A stretch of 64,000 bases of DNA from Neurospora intermedia (GCA_037102815.1 BTPP01000007.1:1612001-1676000), one strand, 5' to 3'; shown: positions 48,418 to 61,687, numbered from the stretch's first letter. Numbers and translations are program-made. The notes: generated from the sequence alone by a model not told the origin.

Positions 48418-49732
48418 CTGTGGCTACCTAGGAGGAAACCCAAGTAGGTAAGTACCTCTAGTAATAGATAAGACGACTGCGAAAGGGCCACCTGTGGCTC
48501 AAACCCGTGACAAGCACAGCTGAGCTCTTCTTGATTTGTGTTTGCGGTTTGCTGGTCCGAGATAGTGGCTTGCTTTGAAGAGCGGAAGGAATGATGACCC
48601 CGCCCTCTTCCTTTCAGCTCTAAACTCCTTCCTATTTGCGAGTACGATTTGGCTGCAACTCGGGGGGGTTCGTTACTGAATGCGGGGCAAATTGTTGTAT
48701 TTAAGTTGGGAGGCACGAGAAAGGTAATGTGTACACAGTAGTGTCAGGTTCGCTTCTTGGTTCGTTTCTTCCATCCTTGATTAACCCCTCACCGTATCAA
48801 AACTGAAAGATCATCCCTAGCCGACATGGTATGGACATCGACACGATGTTTGCAATACATACCCAAGTGGCCAGGTTTCACTAGAATCTGTAATGCCGCA
48901 AAAACATGGTCGTCGAGAGATGAACGTGGTACATATCGGCCACTCCCGAATGTCCAATCAATGCTCGCATTCAGCTTGTAATTGTGGGGTGGGGATCACT
49001 TCCCGTCCCGGACGACCGGCCCCCAACACCTCCGACGCTCCCCCGTTCTCTCCGGCTTTGCTCTACAGTTTGTCTCGAATGGCCGGCAACCCTCCGGATC
49101 GACACTTCTTCTTACCTCCATCTAGGTACCTATATTTCATGCCTTATATGGAAGGCTTGGCTTGTATGGATTGTCCCTGATAATCTAATCGTGTATCTCT
49201 ACACTACATGTTCCTCACCATGCTATGCTGCGGTTGGTTCTCGATTTCACGTCACAGTCGGCATTGCTCTGTCTGAGAAATGTTTCGTAACTCGGTGACT
49301 CTTTGGTGAACAATCATCAGTTGATCATCTCGGCAACGCGTGAGTCTTGTAAGTGATTCCCTCGATGCCTTCAGGTATTCCTTCGTTTTCTTTCAGTTCT
49401 GTTTTTTTCAGTTTTTTTTTTTTTTTTAGGACTAGGCCGATGCGGATTGTCCTGATAAAGACATACTGGTCGCGACGAAGGGCCGGAGAAAGCAAACGAT
49501 TCATTTAGATCCCACGTGAATGCTTAGCGCTAGAAACGATGAGTAAACATTGGCACCGTTGAGCTGGGCGGAGGTGTGGCGTTCGCGGCATGGCTGTGTG
49601 TGGTTGCTGATTGTTTCGTGCTAGGATTGGGTAGAGAAATCTATCTAGAGACAAAAAAGAAGAAAAAAAAAACGACAATGGCTTCCACAAAGCTTCCATC
49701 CCAGAAATCTCGGACTCGACCGACTGACGTGT
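48418..49732. other. spacer upstream of the unknown gene and downstream of the RTA1-like gene
   Basis: No supported gene. One exact TACCTCTAG copy lies at 48453-48461. Confidence 0.5.
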
Positions 49733-50984
49733 TCATCTCGCCGCTTCAACATCCTCATTGATATAATCCTTAGCCTTGATCTTTTGGCTTTCCAGCTTGT
49801 CAGCTTTGTGCCCGTCATCCTCCTCCTCCCAAAACTTTACGTTACCATCCCCTTTTCCCCTGATCAGCCCTCCCAGATTGAACGGATCAACTAGCGTCAA
49901 CAAGAACGGTCTCGAGTCCTTGTATCCCGGCCCAGTGACCTCGGTCTTGCCGTCTTTTGCCGACAAATACGTCTTTGTGCTTTTCGGCAGATACCTCCTC
50001 GGATGCCTGACGTTCATCAGCACATGGTTCACGAGCATCAGACTCGCTTCAAACACGTAAAAGAACCACTCGTAACGGATGATGGGGCTGAGCGACATTG
50101 GGTCCAGAGATTTGTCGTCGTAGTGAAGCTCCGCCACGCTCCAGTACTCGACCACCCGGTAGATGGTCCGGATGGTTAGGAGGCTTGTTGATGCGTAGAG
50201 CGTGTAAAGAACGTTCTCGAGCTTGGCGCTCCTAATGCCGCCTCGACGGCACCGCCTGTGGAATGTACCGGCTAGGAGAAGGAAGAAAGCGATAACGACG
50301 AGCTGGATAAGGAGCGCGGCTTTGAGGAGGTTCCGACCAAGCTCTTGTTTCCAGCGCGGAAGAGACTGGTTGGCGCTTAGCGATGCACCGTTGCCGTTGA
50401 GTGCCTCGACAACGGTGGAGATGAAGGCAAAGGTAGTGATAACGCGGCCAGGATGGATCGGTGAGTGGTAGGGGACGTAATACAGAATCCTTCCGAGGAT
50501 GTTATAATTGGCCAATTCGGCGCTGGGTCTGATAAGAGGTTAGTAATTTGTCTTGACAGCAGCTCTTGTGTTGATCGTCGATACTCACGGCGCTGCGTAT
50601 ACCAGACAGGTGGTGACGATGAACTTGACCAGGTCACCATAATCAAAGGCACCAAGTTCTCTAACAATGAAGCCGGCGGTGAAGAGGACAGCGCATGTTA
50701 CGTAGAAGGTGGTTAATCTCCAGCTTTGGTAGTGACTAGCGCGATCAAAGTAAGTAACTTGTTTTTCTCCCGAGCTGTGTGGCATCAGAACATAAAGGCT
50801 TACAAGCACTGATAGATATGACAGATGCCAGATGCCGCGAAGGCAACGGCAAAGAATACTGGAGCGCCCTTATTGGGGGCATAGAAATAGATACTGCCGT
50901 CAACTTGAAAGAGATCCTGTCAGCTGCGCTCTTAGCAATAGTACATGGAACATCTGGTAACAAACCGTATCTTCCGTCCGACAT
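49733..50984 (-). CDS. RTA1-like seven-transmembrane protein
   Basis: Four exons, 50984..50966, 50903..50804, 50735..50589 and 50528..49733, giving 353 residues. After splicing, the start reads MSDGRYVDGSIYFYAPNKG, followed by HYQSWRLTTFYVTCAV, VRELGAFD, and NYNILGRILYYVPYHSPIHPGRV, the hallmark of the RTA1/RTM1 family. Hydropathy suggests seven membrane helices. A late segment (SLLTIRTIYRVVEYW; YEWFFYVFEASLMLVNHVLMN) and a charged C-terminal tail follow. Family members are linked to lipid flipping/export or resistance to sterol-acting drugs such as 7-aminocholesterol; substrate is not known. The first intron (GTTTGT donor, 62 nt) is the least certain junction. Confidence 0.88.
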
Positions 50985-52096
50985 GGTGAAGAGAGTTTCC
51001 AAGCAAAGTCCGAACGTTGGCAAGTATTTCTTCGAATGTTCACTAGGGTTATTGTTAAAATACATCCATATCAAGAGCAATGCGAAGACTTTGCAGCCTT
51101 TTAATGGGTTTTCGCCGTGGGTTTCGCATCTCAAACTGCCCATATCTCGACCTCATCCTCAACTAACCCCCTGGTCGGTTTAGTCGATTTAGTCGCTTTC
51201 GTCGCTTTCGTCGCTTTGCGCCCAAATTCAGCCATCAGCACAGCCTTACCGTAGGTAGTCATCACATACATCGCATTGGTTCTTCATGTTGGACGAATGA
51301 GGTGATCGCCTTGCAAGCCAGGGGTGAGATTTCCCTCCGCCGATTGTGGATTACTGTGGCTGTACAAGGCAGTTGAACATACCTAGTGTAGTGGTTCCGT
51401 GCTTACTTACATGCCCTTTCCGCCTTTTTCGTTCGCAGAACCCCGTCAATTCTTGTTCGTAATTTGTTCAATCCCGGTTAACGTTGTAAGCAATTGGTTA
51501 GTAGTTGAATGCGAGGATGCGCTGTTCGTTCGACAACGGTTTTTTCCCTAGCCATTATGGAGATTGTATGGGCCAGCTAGCACACAGCCTGGATAAATCG
51601 AAGCGTATGGTCCCTTGTTAGATGAAACGAAAAGCGGTCTTGGGTAGTTCTGGATGTGTTGACGGAAGACAAGTGATGTGCAAAACGAACAATATCACTG
51701 AAACGTTTCCCTCATGTCAGATGCCTGACCGAGAACTGGCTCAATGGAGACCGTCGTTGGCCTCCTGAGTTGCCAACCAGGCTAGGTGGACGGCGCAAGA
51801 TTCTGAAAACAGTCCTCGAGTTATACCGTCCTCCAAACGACAAAAGTCTTCACTACCCAGATTCTACGACAGCCCTGCCTGTGAAATGGGAATAAAATCA
51901 TCTAAACCACAAAGCCCTACTTGATGAAACGCCGCCCATATAGCCCTCGTGGTAACAAACAAACGCCTTTGCCCATTCTTCGACCATGGGGAATAAATCG
52001 GGCAGTAAGTAAGAAATAGCAACGCAATGTGAAAACCGCCTTAGCGTCCATGAGTTGAGACTGGCCTGCATGCAATGTTGGAAGAAGTAGCCGCTT
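50985..52096. other. spacer between the RTA1-like gene and BUD20
   Basis: No gene. A short degenerate tandem of TCGCTT/TCGTCGCTTTCG units at about 51,183-51,218 is the only structure seen. Confidence 0.5.
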
Positions 52097-52610
52097 TCAC
52101 ATCATATCAATCTCAGTGGTCGTGCTCTGCGGACGACCATTGTCTGTCCAAAGGCCCACGGCAGCATCAGCCTCCTTGTGGGTATAGGGACCCTCCTTGA
52201 GCTCCTTCAACCTGTTTTGAGTCCAGCCACGTCAGTTTTCAGACCGTTTAATGGCTCACAACAAAAAAAAAAAAAAAGAAAGAATAAAAAAAAACCAAGA
52301 GAACTCACCTCCTCTTGTGAGGCTTGCCCTTGGTGTGCTTGACAAGAGTCGATTCCATATCGAACCACTTGGCGCACTCGACGCAGTAGTGTCTTCCCAG
52401 ACCAGGCAGGTCCTCCACGGCCTTGGTCTCCTTGTAAAGCTCCAAGTGTCTGGCATTGATCAAATCCTTCTGGACCTGATCCACATCTCTGTTTTTTTGC
52501 ACGACGTCAGTTATTCAATTGACGCAAAGATGTGTGTAAGAAATGAAGTCTGTCACTCACCTCAGACGACGCCTGGTCTTGCACTTGGTGCGCTTAGCAA
52601 AGATGCCCAT
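52097..52610 (-). CDS. bud20: BUD20/ZNF593-type zinc finger protein
   Basis: Three exons: 52610..52561, 52488..52309 and 52211..52097, giving 114 residues. The N-terminus MGIFAKRTKCKTRRR is the strongly basic signature of Bud20. The single C2H2 finger is in GRHYCVECAKWFDMESTLVKH followed by TKGKPHKRR. The C-terminus reads EGPYTHKEADAAVGL. In yeast, Bud20 is a shuttling factor that helps export pre-60S ribosomal subunits; the same job is inferred. It is shorter than yeast Bud20 (166) but similar in size to other homologues. All three junctions preserve the frame; both introns have GTGAGT donors. Confidence 0.92.
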
Positions 52611-55498
52611 TTTGAACGGTGAGTGACCTCAGTTGTACCCGACTCTGAATGTGTCAGGAGGGAGTTGGAAGTCTAAATTCCAAGTGTGATTACTGTGACG
52701 GCGTGGTGGTGGTTGTTGTTGTCGTCGTCGCAGTGAAGGTCTCGACGGCGGCGGCGATACATAGACATGAGAGAGGCTCTAGGTCATACAGAAGGGGTCC
52801 AGCAACGAAGCACAATTGACAAAAAAGTGGAGAAAAAACTCAGCAGCACAACCTTCGAACAACGGCGGCCTACCTTGCCGCCCACTGAATTCCATGGTAC
52901 GTACATGGCAATTTCTGGGCTTGGCAGCTGCAAAGACCGGCTGTCAGCTTCCGGCACCTGGGACGGGCTGCTTACACTACACAGTACACTAGATGCTTCA
53001 CTGCCAATATCCATCATGTGAAACCCAGATCGGCCCAATGTGGAAATCCACGGAGATCCGGTCTGGACTACGTACCAACCTTAAAATGCCGTGGAAAGCC
53101 CACCGGCGCGCCGAGGGACGGAAACGGCACGGCGCTGATACCCAACTACTTTTTCTCGAAATCCCCATCTCTCGACGACTTCTTCCGGTGGTGTTACGCC
53201 GGTCCTCACTCTTTCTCGGAGCGCCGTCCGTTTTACGAACGAGGGAGAAGGAGGGGCGCCGCCGCAGCGCCGAAGCGAACGCAGCGAACCGAGCGAACGG
53301 AGCTAACGAGCCTTATCGCCCTCGAATCTCCTTTCGCGGCCGAGAGGAACCAGCGAGCTGGCAAGGGTTCTGGATTTTTCTCCATTTCCCACTACCTTCG
53401 CCGAGCCGGCCAACGAGCCGGGGACCCCACCCTAAGGACTGTCTCCAGATTTGCAGAATTTTTATTATTTTCAGCTGGTCCCTGGCGCCCAAAGACGGTT
53501 TTTGAAGCTGGTACTTGGACAACTAACAGATGATGGAAATCGCAGAGCCGACGCGTTGAGCCTTTGGGGCTTGGGGATGAAGGTTCAAGGTTGCGTCTTC
53601 TCGTCAACACCTCGTAACTGACCCTCCGGTTCGCAGGTCATGTTGCGTCCCCCTCTCTTCCCCCCCTTTTCCTCTTGAGATGGCCTTTCTTTGAGGGAGA
53701 GCTCTCGGGTCTTGACTCGTTGACCTTTGATGGCGAGCCAATCACAGGCCGTGGAAGATCGGGTGGCCGTGTGTTCTGTTAGGATTTGCGTCACTGGTTG
53801 GAACCAGCCTTGCAGTCCACATTTGCTGTTCAAGCGTTCGAGGACGTTCCATCCCGTCTGCCCCACGTCAGGATGATCGAGGCGGGGACAGCAATTATAA
53901 CACGGTGACCCTGAGCGAAGCGGCATTGGCGAATGAGGCATTTGCTGGATAAGAGATCCATCACCGTGCGATGCAAATAGCAATGAGGAGATTGGCTTTA
54001 CATTGCCTGGCACCATCAGCTGTATATGATGAACGGAAAGGGAAGTAATACCGTGGAAGCGTACATGTATGCGAACAGAGGACCGATGGGGGATGGAGCT
54101 TTATCATTGACAGCAGCAGCTCGGCGGTTGACATGGCTGCCTGTGGCTGCAGAGTGTAAAGCCAGCAAGCACATGCCATCCGAGCCGAGCGGCAGTCCCG
54201 TCTGGGGTGGCACACACGACAGCAGGTCAGGTACATACACAGGAGGCTACTGTACCTCTCTACATTAGTTTACCATCCGTTATTACTGGCCAGGCGAACG
54301 TCCTCTCCTCCTTGGCCACGAGACGGTGAGGTTGAAGATTCGGGATTCGCAATCTAGTTTAATCCCCGGACGGACCGGTGAAGACGAGGATTCTGGGACC
54401 AAAGAGATCCTGAGGTCCGGATGCCCAGGAAATCATTCAGTATCGATCAGCAGCAAACCATGGCTGCCTCGGCTTCGACGGTCAACCCACGCGAGGCTTC
54501 TCCTTGACATGTACACTACATAGGTATTTTTAACTTTGTTCGCTGGGGCACATCGTTGGGCCCTGGAGGGTCCGGGGTGCCCGTTCACAAAGACATGTGT
54601 ACTGCGTACATACGTATCGAAGAAGTGTAGTCGCCGTGAGGGATGCACAGTCCAGGGTTACCTAACTGTCGAAAGGCTGAAGGCGCCCCGTGAAAGCATC
54701 CCGGCCCAACGGTCGTGACAGTCGACCCCCCCTGAGGTTGCTGGAGTCGCTGGAAGTGCCTCTGGGCCGCGAGGTCGGACGTCGATGCGGTGACGGTCGG
54801 CGGTAGGCGGCGGATTTGCAGCGGATTCCCGGAAGCTGGATCGTGAAACCCGAGGAACGACGGACGCTGCGGGCGCATGGCCTTTGATGGGCCAGCATGG
54901 TTCTCGGCATCAACGTCAAAGTCAAATTGAAACAGGCTAGCGTCGCCTTTCACTGCCTTGCACCCGATGTCATCTCTGGCTCCCCCACACTGCAAAAGTG
55001 GTCAAGAGTTAGAATCAGCCGCCTGCTGATTGGTCGGCCGCGCGATCCATTCGGGCGAGCCAGGTACTTGTTCGGCTATGACGGTGGGAGGGGAGCTCCA
55101 GCGGGTGGGCAGCAAGTAGGTTCGAATGGAGGCAGGGAGTCGCATTACCCCCGGTGGTGGTGGTTGACACAGCAAGCAGCAGGAGCCCGCGCCCGCTCGG
55201 TCCATGTCGCTCGCTGCCAGTCAGGTCTGTGGTTGGCATTCCGACCTAAAATCCCGCCCGCTCCCGTGGACCGCTTGAGCCAGTTTCTTGTTATCTACAA
55301 AACCTCTCCACCCGGCCGTATTTTTTTCCCTCTTTCCCCCTCTTTGCAGACGTCCATCCCTCTGCTGAAGAAAAAGCCCGTTCTAGTTTGGGGAGCCCGT
55401 CTTTCCATTCTTTTTTTCTTCTTCTCTTAATTTGTCCTTTTGCGCAACTCTCCGCTCCTGTTGTTATTCATCCCCTGCTCTTCGAGCTGAAAGTCAAT
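52611..55498. other. divergent region between BUD20 and aconitase
   Basis: No recognised gene in 2.9 kb. The block 52,990-53,540 has two overlapping plus-strand frames of about 170 codons, without known motifs and with a tandem-like GCGAAC/GAGCGAAC stretch near 53,273-53,305. The last 250 nt form the pyrimidine-rich leader of aconitase. Confidence 0.5.
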
Positions 55499-58459
55499 AT
55501 GTTGGCCTCCCGTCAGCTCTTGGGCGTTGCCCGGAGCCGTGCCGCCGCTGGCCTCGGCCGCCGGTGCATGGCTACCGCCACCGAGAACCCCCTCGACCGC
55601 AAGGTGAGTCCCCCCCAACGCCGCATAGAGCGCACACAGGGCGAATAATACAGTCGCAACGAGCGCAACAGGGCGCTGACCGGGCATGTTTGTGGGAAAT
55701 AGGTCAAGCAGAACCTTCTTGAGGAGGGTAACTTCATCAACTACAAGAAGATGTCCGAGAACCTCGCCGTTGTCCGCAGCCGTCTCAACCGCCCCCTCAC
55801 CTACGCTGAGAAGATCCTCTACTCTCACTTGGACAACCCCCATGAGCAGGACATTGAGCGCGGTGTTTCTTACCTCCGCCTCCGCCCCGACCGCGTTGCC
55901 TGCCAGGATGCCACCGCCCAGATGGCCATCCTCCAGTTCATGTCCGCTGGCATGCCCTCGGTTGCCAACCCCACCACCGTCCACTGCGACCACTTGATTG
56001 AGGCCCAGGTTGGTGGTGAGAAGGATCTCGAGCGCGCCATCAACATCAACAAGGAGGTCTACGACTTCCTTGCCTCCGCCTGCGCCAAGTACAACATTGG
56101 TTTCTGGAAGCCCGGCTCTGGTATCATCCACCAGATCATCCTCGAGAACTACGCTTTCCCCGGTGGTCTCCTCATCGGCACTGACTCCCACACTCCCAAC
56201 GCCGCCGGTCTCGGTATGGCCGCCATTGGTGTCGGTGGTGCCGATGCCGTCGATGTCATGGCCAACCTCCCCTGGGAGCTCAAGGCCCCCAAGGTCATTG
56301 GTGTCAAGCTCACCGGTGCTCTTAACGGCTGGACTACCCCCAAGGACGTCATTCTCAAGCTCGCTGGTATCCTCACTGTCAAGGGTGGCACTGGCTCTAT
56401 CGTCGAGTACTATGGTATGTTTCACTTGTCCAATCACGTTTCCCGTTTGGTTGAATGCATTCTGGGGATCCTATCAATGCCCTGAACTTTCCGCCGATGG
56501 CCTCGTTCAAATCCGTCAATGCTTTTGCCGATTACTCAGTGGCATTGCGATTTTCTCGCATTGCATTGACTGGTCTGTCAAATTCATTTTGACTTTGTAT
56601 CGATGTTATTGGTTGGGAAGTCACGGGGCTTGGCAGTATAACCTACCCCTTTTTCGTGGGGCGAGCTGCCAACAGCAACCATCGGGCCCAAAACACCAAA
56701 ACTTCATCACCACTCAACATGACGATGCTAACAACTACACAGGCGAAGGTGCTTCTTCCATGTCCGCCACTGGCAAGGTAAGCTAACTCCGCCAAAAAGC
56801 TTCTGTACTGATCTTTGCTAACACCTATTGCTAGGCTACTTGCGGTAACATGTACAGTCCTTCCCGACACTTCTGTTGATGAACATTTGGATGTTTACTA
56901 ACTCTTCAATAGGGGTGCTGAGATTGGTGCCACTACCTCCGTCTTCCCCTACGACAAGGCCATGTTCGACTACCTTGTCGCCACCAAGCGTTCCGACATC
57001 GCCGAGTTCGCCAAGACCTACCAGAAGGAGCTCCAGGCCGATGAGGGTGCGGAGTACGACCAGCACATCGAGATCAACCTGAACGAACTCGAGCCTCACA
57101 TCAACGGTCCCTTCACCCCCGATCTTGCCACCCCCATCTCCAAGTTCGCCCAGGCCGCCAAGGAGAACAACTGGCCCGAGGAGCTCAAGGTCGGTCTTAT
57201 CGGCTCTTGCACCAACTCCTCTTACGAGGATATGACCCGCGCTGCCTCCATCGCTCGCGATGCCCTCGACCACGGCCTCAAGGCCAAGGCTGCTTTCGTC
57301 GTCACCCCCGGCTCTGAGCAGATTCGCGCCACCATTGCCCGCGACGGCCAGCTCCAGACCTTTGAGGAGTTCGGCGGCACCGTCCTCGCCAACGCCTGCG
57401 GTCCTTGCATTGGTCAGTGGGATCGTCGCGACACCCCCAAGGGTACCCCCAACTCCATCCTCAGCTCCTACAACCGGTAAGAAACTCTCCCTGTTTCCTT
57501 TATTGTGACGACGAGGAATGCTAATTGCAATTCATAGTAACTTCACTGGCCGTAACGATGGCAACCCCGCCACCCACTCCTTCGTTACCTCCCCCGACCT
57601 TGTCGTCGCCATGTCCATCGCCGGCTCTCTCTACTTCAACCCCTTGACCGACAGCCTCAAGGACAAGGACGGCAAGGAGTTCAAGCTCCAGGCCCCCACT
57701 GGTGCTGGTCTCCCCGACCGTGGCTACGACCCCGGCCAGAACACCTACCAGGCCCCTCCTGCCGACCGCGCCACTGTCCAGGTTCAGGTCTCCCCCACCT
57801 CTGACCGTCTCCAGGTCCTCTCCCCCTTCAACGCCTGGAACGGCAAGGACGCCACCGACATGCCCATCCTCATCAAGGCCCAGGGCAAGACCACCACTGA
57901 CCACATCTCCATGGCCGGTCCTTGGCTCAAGTACCGTGGTCACCTTGACAACATCTCCAACAACATGTTGATCGGTGCCATCAACGCCGCCAACGGTGAG
58001 GCCAACAAGGTCCAGAACTTCACCACTGGTGAGTGGGATGCCGTCCCCGCTGTTGCCCGTGACTACAAGGCCAAGAACATCCCCTGGGTTGTTATCGGTG
58101 ACTGGAACTACGGTGAGGGCTCTTCCCGTGAGCACGCTGCTCTCGAGCCCCGTCACCTTGGCGGTCTCGCCATCATCACCCGCTCCTTCGCTCGTATCCA
58201 CGAGACCAACCTGAAGAAGCAGGGTATGCTTCCCCTCACCTTCGCCGACCCCGCCGACTACGACAAGATCAGCCCCGAGGACAAGGTTGACATCCTCTGC
58301 ACTGAGCTCGCCGTTGGCAAGCCCATCACCATGCGTGTCCACCCCAAGAACGGCAAGGACTTCGACGTCAAGCTCAACCACACCTTCAACGAGGCCCAGA
58401 TTGAGTGGTTCAAGAACGGCTCTGCCCTCAACACCATGGCCAAGAACGCCAAGAACTAA
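55499..58459 (+). CDS. aco-1: mitochondrial aconitate hydratase
   Basis: Six exons: 55499..55603, 55703..56414, 56743..56777, 56835..56851, 56913..57476 and 57538..58459, giving 784 residues, the usual length. Residues 1 to about 27 are Arg/Ala/Ser-rich with no acids, a mitochondrial presequence ([18 protein letters not shown]). [4Fe-4S] cluster cysteines are seen in [10 protein letters not shown] and [10 protein letters not shown]; substrate-binding signatures include [22 protein letters not shown] and [11 protein letters not shown]. The enzyme turns citrate into isocitrate in the TCA cycle. Codon use is strongly C-ending, as in highly expressed Neurospora genes. Exon 4 is only 17 nt and intron 2 is unusually long (328 nt). 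AATAAAA near 58,480 may be the polyadenylation signal. Confidence 0.97.
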
Positions 58460-59459
58460 GCAGTAAAATATGCATAAAAATAATAAAAATGAGAATGACA
58501 AGAGGGACGAGTAAGGACGGGACTCTATAAGGGAAAGTCGGGATGGACGGGCGGCTCTCAGGGATTTTTCAACTCGGATCGGCGTAATACGCAGACATCG
58601 CGCTTTTTCTTGTTTGTATGTATACAGTCATGGCCCATGCGTTTCAATTGATTTCTGTGAAATTCCCCAAAGCTTGCCATCGTTTCTGTCCCGCGTGCAC
58701 GATGCTTTATAAAGTTGTTCTGTATACATGTGCATATAGTCTGGGTAGCCCATCTCGAACCTCAATGTAAGGCAACATGATTAAGACCTAAAACGCATGA
58801 ACTGCGCTCAACACATCGCGACCGTGATCAAGAACTATGTAGTGTACTTGGATGTCTCACAAGGGAGTTACCCCGTTCACTGTTAAGCCGTAGATCGGCA
58901 ACAAGATATATACTGCATAATTATTGGGCGCAAGTGCAGCTAAAGTCACCAATACTATAGAGGTAGGCAGGATAGGAAGGGATCGAACATGTCCTTGTCA
59001 TAGGGGAAGCAGAGGTAGCAGCACCGATTTCTGCAACTTTATCTAAAGAGCCAGTGAATAATTATCTAAAATTACGATAGAAGGTTTTCAGAAAGCGTAG
59101 TCTCGGGACCTCAGATGTGTCTTTCTTTACTACTTAGCTTTACCTTGTGGGTATTTAACCCAAACCCCTGTATTGTAAAGTGTCATACACAGCAACCATG
59201 GCGTTTGCTGGGCAACCTATGATATGCGATTATGCGCTAGAGGTACTTTACGGTACCCCACGTACCGATGCTGCTTATCTTATCGGGTGGCTGATGTGCG
59301 ACCCGTCGCAAGGCAGTTCCCAAAAATGCGGCGCGTCAGAGTTGTGGTTTCAGCAACAGCAAACAGATGCTATACTGCAACAAGAAGTTCCATTCAAGTT
59401 TTTTTTCTTTGAGACTGCAATCATTCATCTCGGTGTTGGATTCTCGTCAACTTTTGCGC
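58460..59459. other. spacer between aconitase and the HAD protein gene
   Basis: No gene. A reverse TACCTCTAG copy is at 59237-59245. Confidence 0.5.
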
Positions 59460-61687
59460 ATGTCACAACCTCTCCCCCCAGTTGCACCCAAAGCCATGAT
59501 GGCTTCGTCGGCATTTTCAGTGCTGAATGGCTCTGCCCAAAGTCAAGCGTTGCCTAGCGGTATCCCCAAAGGACCAAAGGCATCCCATCACTCGCATGGT
59601 AAAGCTGGCGGCGCCAAAGCCAATGGTGGTGGTGGTGCTGCGGCGGCCCAAAGCGTGAATGCCGTCCACACTCACACGGCCATGGGCAGATGGTCCATCT
59701 TGCCCAAGGAGCCTCCAAGTAAGTTGCGATTACATCATCTGTTTGGGTTAACTGCAATCGTTAACCATGTTCGGTCTTCAATAGAACCTGATGCCGTCAA
59801 GGCAATCCACGTCTATGACTTTGACAATACATGTAAGGAGAATACACCCCAGCTACAGTCACAGCGGTTTGGTTAACCCGGCTCTCTCAACCAGTGTTTT
59901 CGACCCCTCTTCCGAACCCCAAGCTCTGGATAGGTCCTACAATCGGTACATTATCGAACCCTGATGCTTTTGTCAACGGCGGATGGTGGCACGACTCTCG
60001 CATTCTTGCCGCGACAGGGGAAGGTCTCGCAATAGAGGAGCCCCGCGCATGGGATGGGTGGTGGAACGAAAAGATTGTTGAGCTCGTTGAGCTTACCATG
60101 AAGCAGAAGGATGCGCTTTGCGTTCTGCTGACAGGGCGCGCCGAGGCTGGGTTCAGCAATCTGGTTCGACGCATGGTGGAAAGCAAAGGGCTCGTGTTCG
60201 ATGTCATTGCACTCAAGCCCGCCATCGGGCCCGACAATCAGCGCTTTTCCAGTACGATGAACTTCAAGCAGGCGTTCTTGGAGGCACTGATGGAGACATA
60301 CAAGCATGCCGAGGAGATACGGATCTATGAGGACCGCGCCAAGCATACACAAGCCTTCCGCAATTTCTTAGCGGACTACAACAGAAAGCAGACTGCCACG
60401 CCAACTCGGGGGCCCATTACCGGAGAGGTTGTCCAGGTCGCCGATATATCTACCTTTTTGGATCCCGTGGTTGAAATTGCTGAAGTTCAGCAACTCATTA
60501 ACGAGCACAACTCCGCTTTGGGGAGGCCGCGGCGTGGTCACCGGAACGACCGCCTCATGATCAAGAAGAAGGTTTTCTATACGGGCTACATGATTGGAAG
60601 CGCTGACACAAAACGCCTACTCAGTCTCGCACAATTGCCGACAAATTTATCCGATACCGAACTCAAGATACACGGTAACTACATCTTGATCTGTGCGGGA
60701 CCATGCTCGCAGGACATCCTGGACAAGGTGGGTGGTTTGCGTGCCAAGATGACCTGGGAGGTGACGGGAACGGCGTGCCTTGATAACAAAGTCTGGGCGG
60801 TATCTGTTAAGCCAGTGCCCCCTACTGCGGACTTTCACACGGACAACCCGTCACCGCATGTCGTGTTGGCTATCCGTGATCGTGCCCGTCTCCAAGACGC
60901 CAACAGGATCCAGAACTGGCAGAAACTACCAGCGGACAAGGTGTTCAGGTTCGAGACGACTGTTGATGAAAAGATCTTGCTCCGCATAGAGCCTGAGGAT
61001 TCTCATGGGAGCTCATATGAAAGTAGGGGAAAGAAGAGGCATCATACAAGCCATGAAGATGACTTCCGGGCGCGGCCAAGCGCTCCTGGTGCATTCTCGG
61101 GCCAGAGTGGTACATATGGACAGGGAGGTCGAAACGCCCACCACCAAGGAGGCTTCCGTGGCGGAGGCAACCAAGGCGGTAGCGGTGGTAGGTTCAACCG
61201 CGGCGGAGGTGGTCAGGGCCAACGTAGTTTCAGGGGCGGAAGAGGAGGCGGTCCAGGTGCTAAGGGTCGTGGCGGACGCGGCGGTGGTAACAGTGGCGGC
61301 GGTGGCGGTCATCACTACAAGTCGCTCGATGATCTAGGGACGAAAGACAACTCTGGCGTCTCTTACGAAGACGAAGCAAATTCTTCTCATCAACAACCGC
61401 CAGGGAGAAATAACACATTCCAGCCGCCTACAGCACCAGCAGCGATGCAACAGCAGCAGGGCGGTGGTGGATTCTACAACAACAGCAACAACACTAGTAA
61501 CAACAATAGCCAGTACCAGCCACCATATCAGCAACAGCAGCAGTATGGTGGTGGCGGCGGTGGCGGCTGGCAGCAGCAGCAACCAGGATATCAGAATCAA
61601 TCACACCAAGGCGGAAGGCCAACAGGTGGCGGGAGTGGAGGAATGGGATATGGATCCGGAGGACCGGACATCAACTCCTATTACTAG
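59460..61687 (+). CDS. Swiss-Army-Knife HAD-domain protein with RGG tail
   Basis: Three exons: 59460..59718, 59785..59832 and 59895..61687, giving 699 residues. The 48-nt second exon encodes AIHVYDFDNT, the HAD motif I with its nucleophile Asp. The third exon goes on with LFSTPLPNPKLW, LCVLLTGR (HAD motif II) and EIRIYEDRAKH (acidic motif). This is the HAD domain family first described in Swiss-Army-Knife RNA repair proteins. A second globular part (FYTGYMIGSADTKRLLSLA) follows, and from about residue 480 an RGG/Gly-Gln-Asn-rich tail that should bind RNA or phase separate. Phosphatase or RNA-end activity is inferred from fold. The start at 59460 (MSQPLPPVAPK) is the first ATG fitting the exon; a downstream MMASS is also possible. 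Confidence 0.85.

Noticed and set aside
55427-58501. Long antisense frames (336 and 326 codons) across aconitase
   Set aside because: They mirror the sense gene; strong C-ending codon bias removes stops from the opposite strand. The products are Val/Gly/Leu-rich and match nothing.
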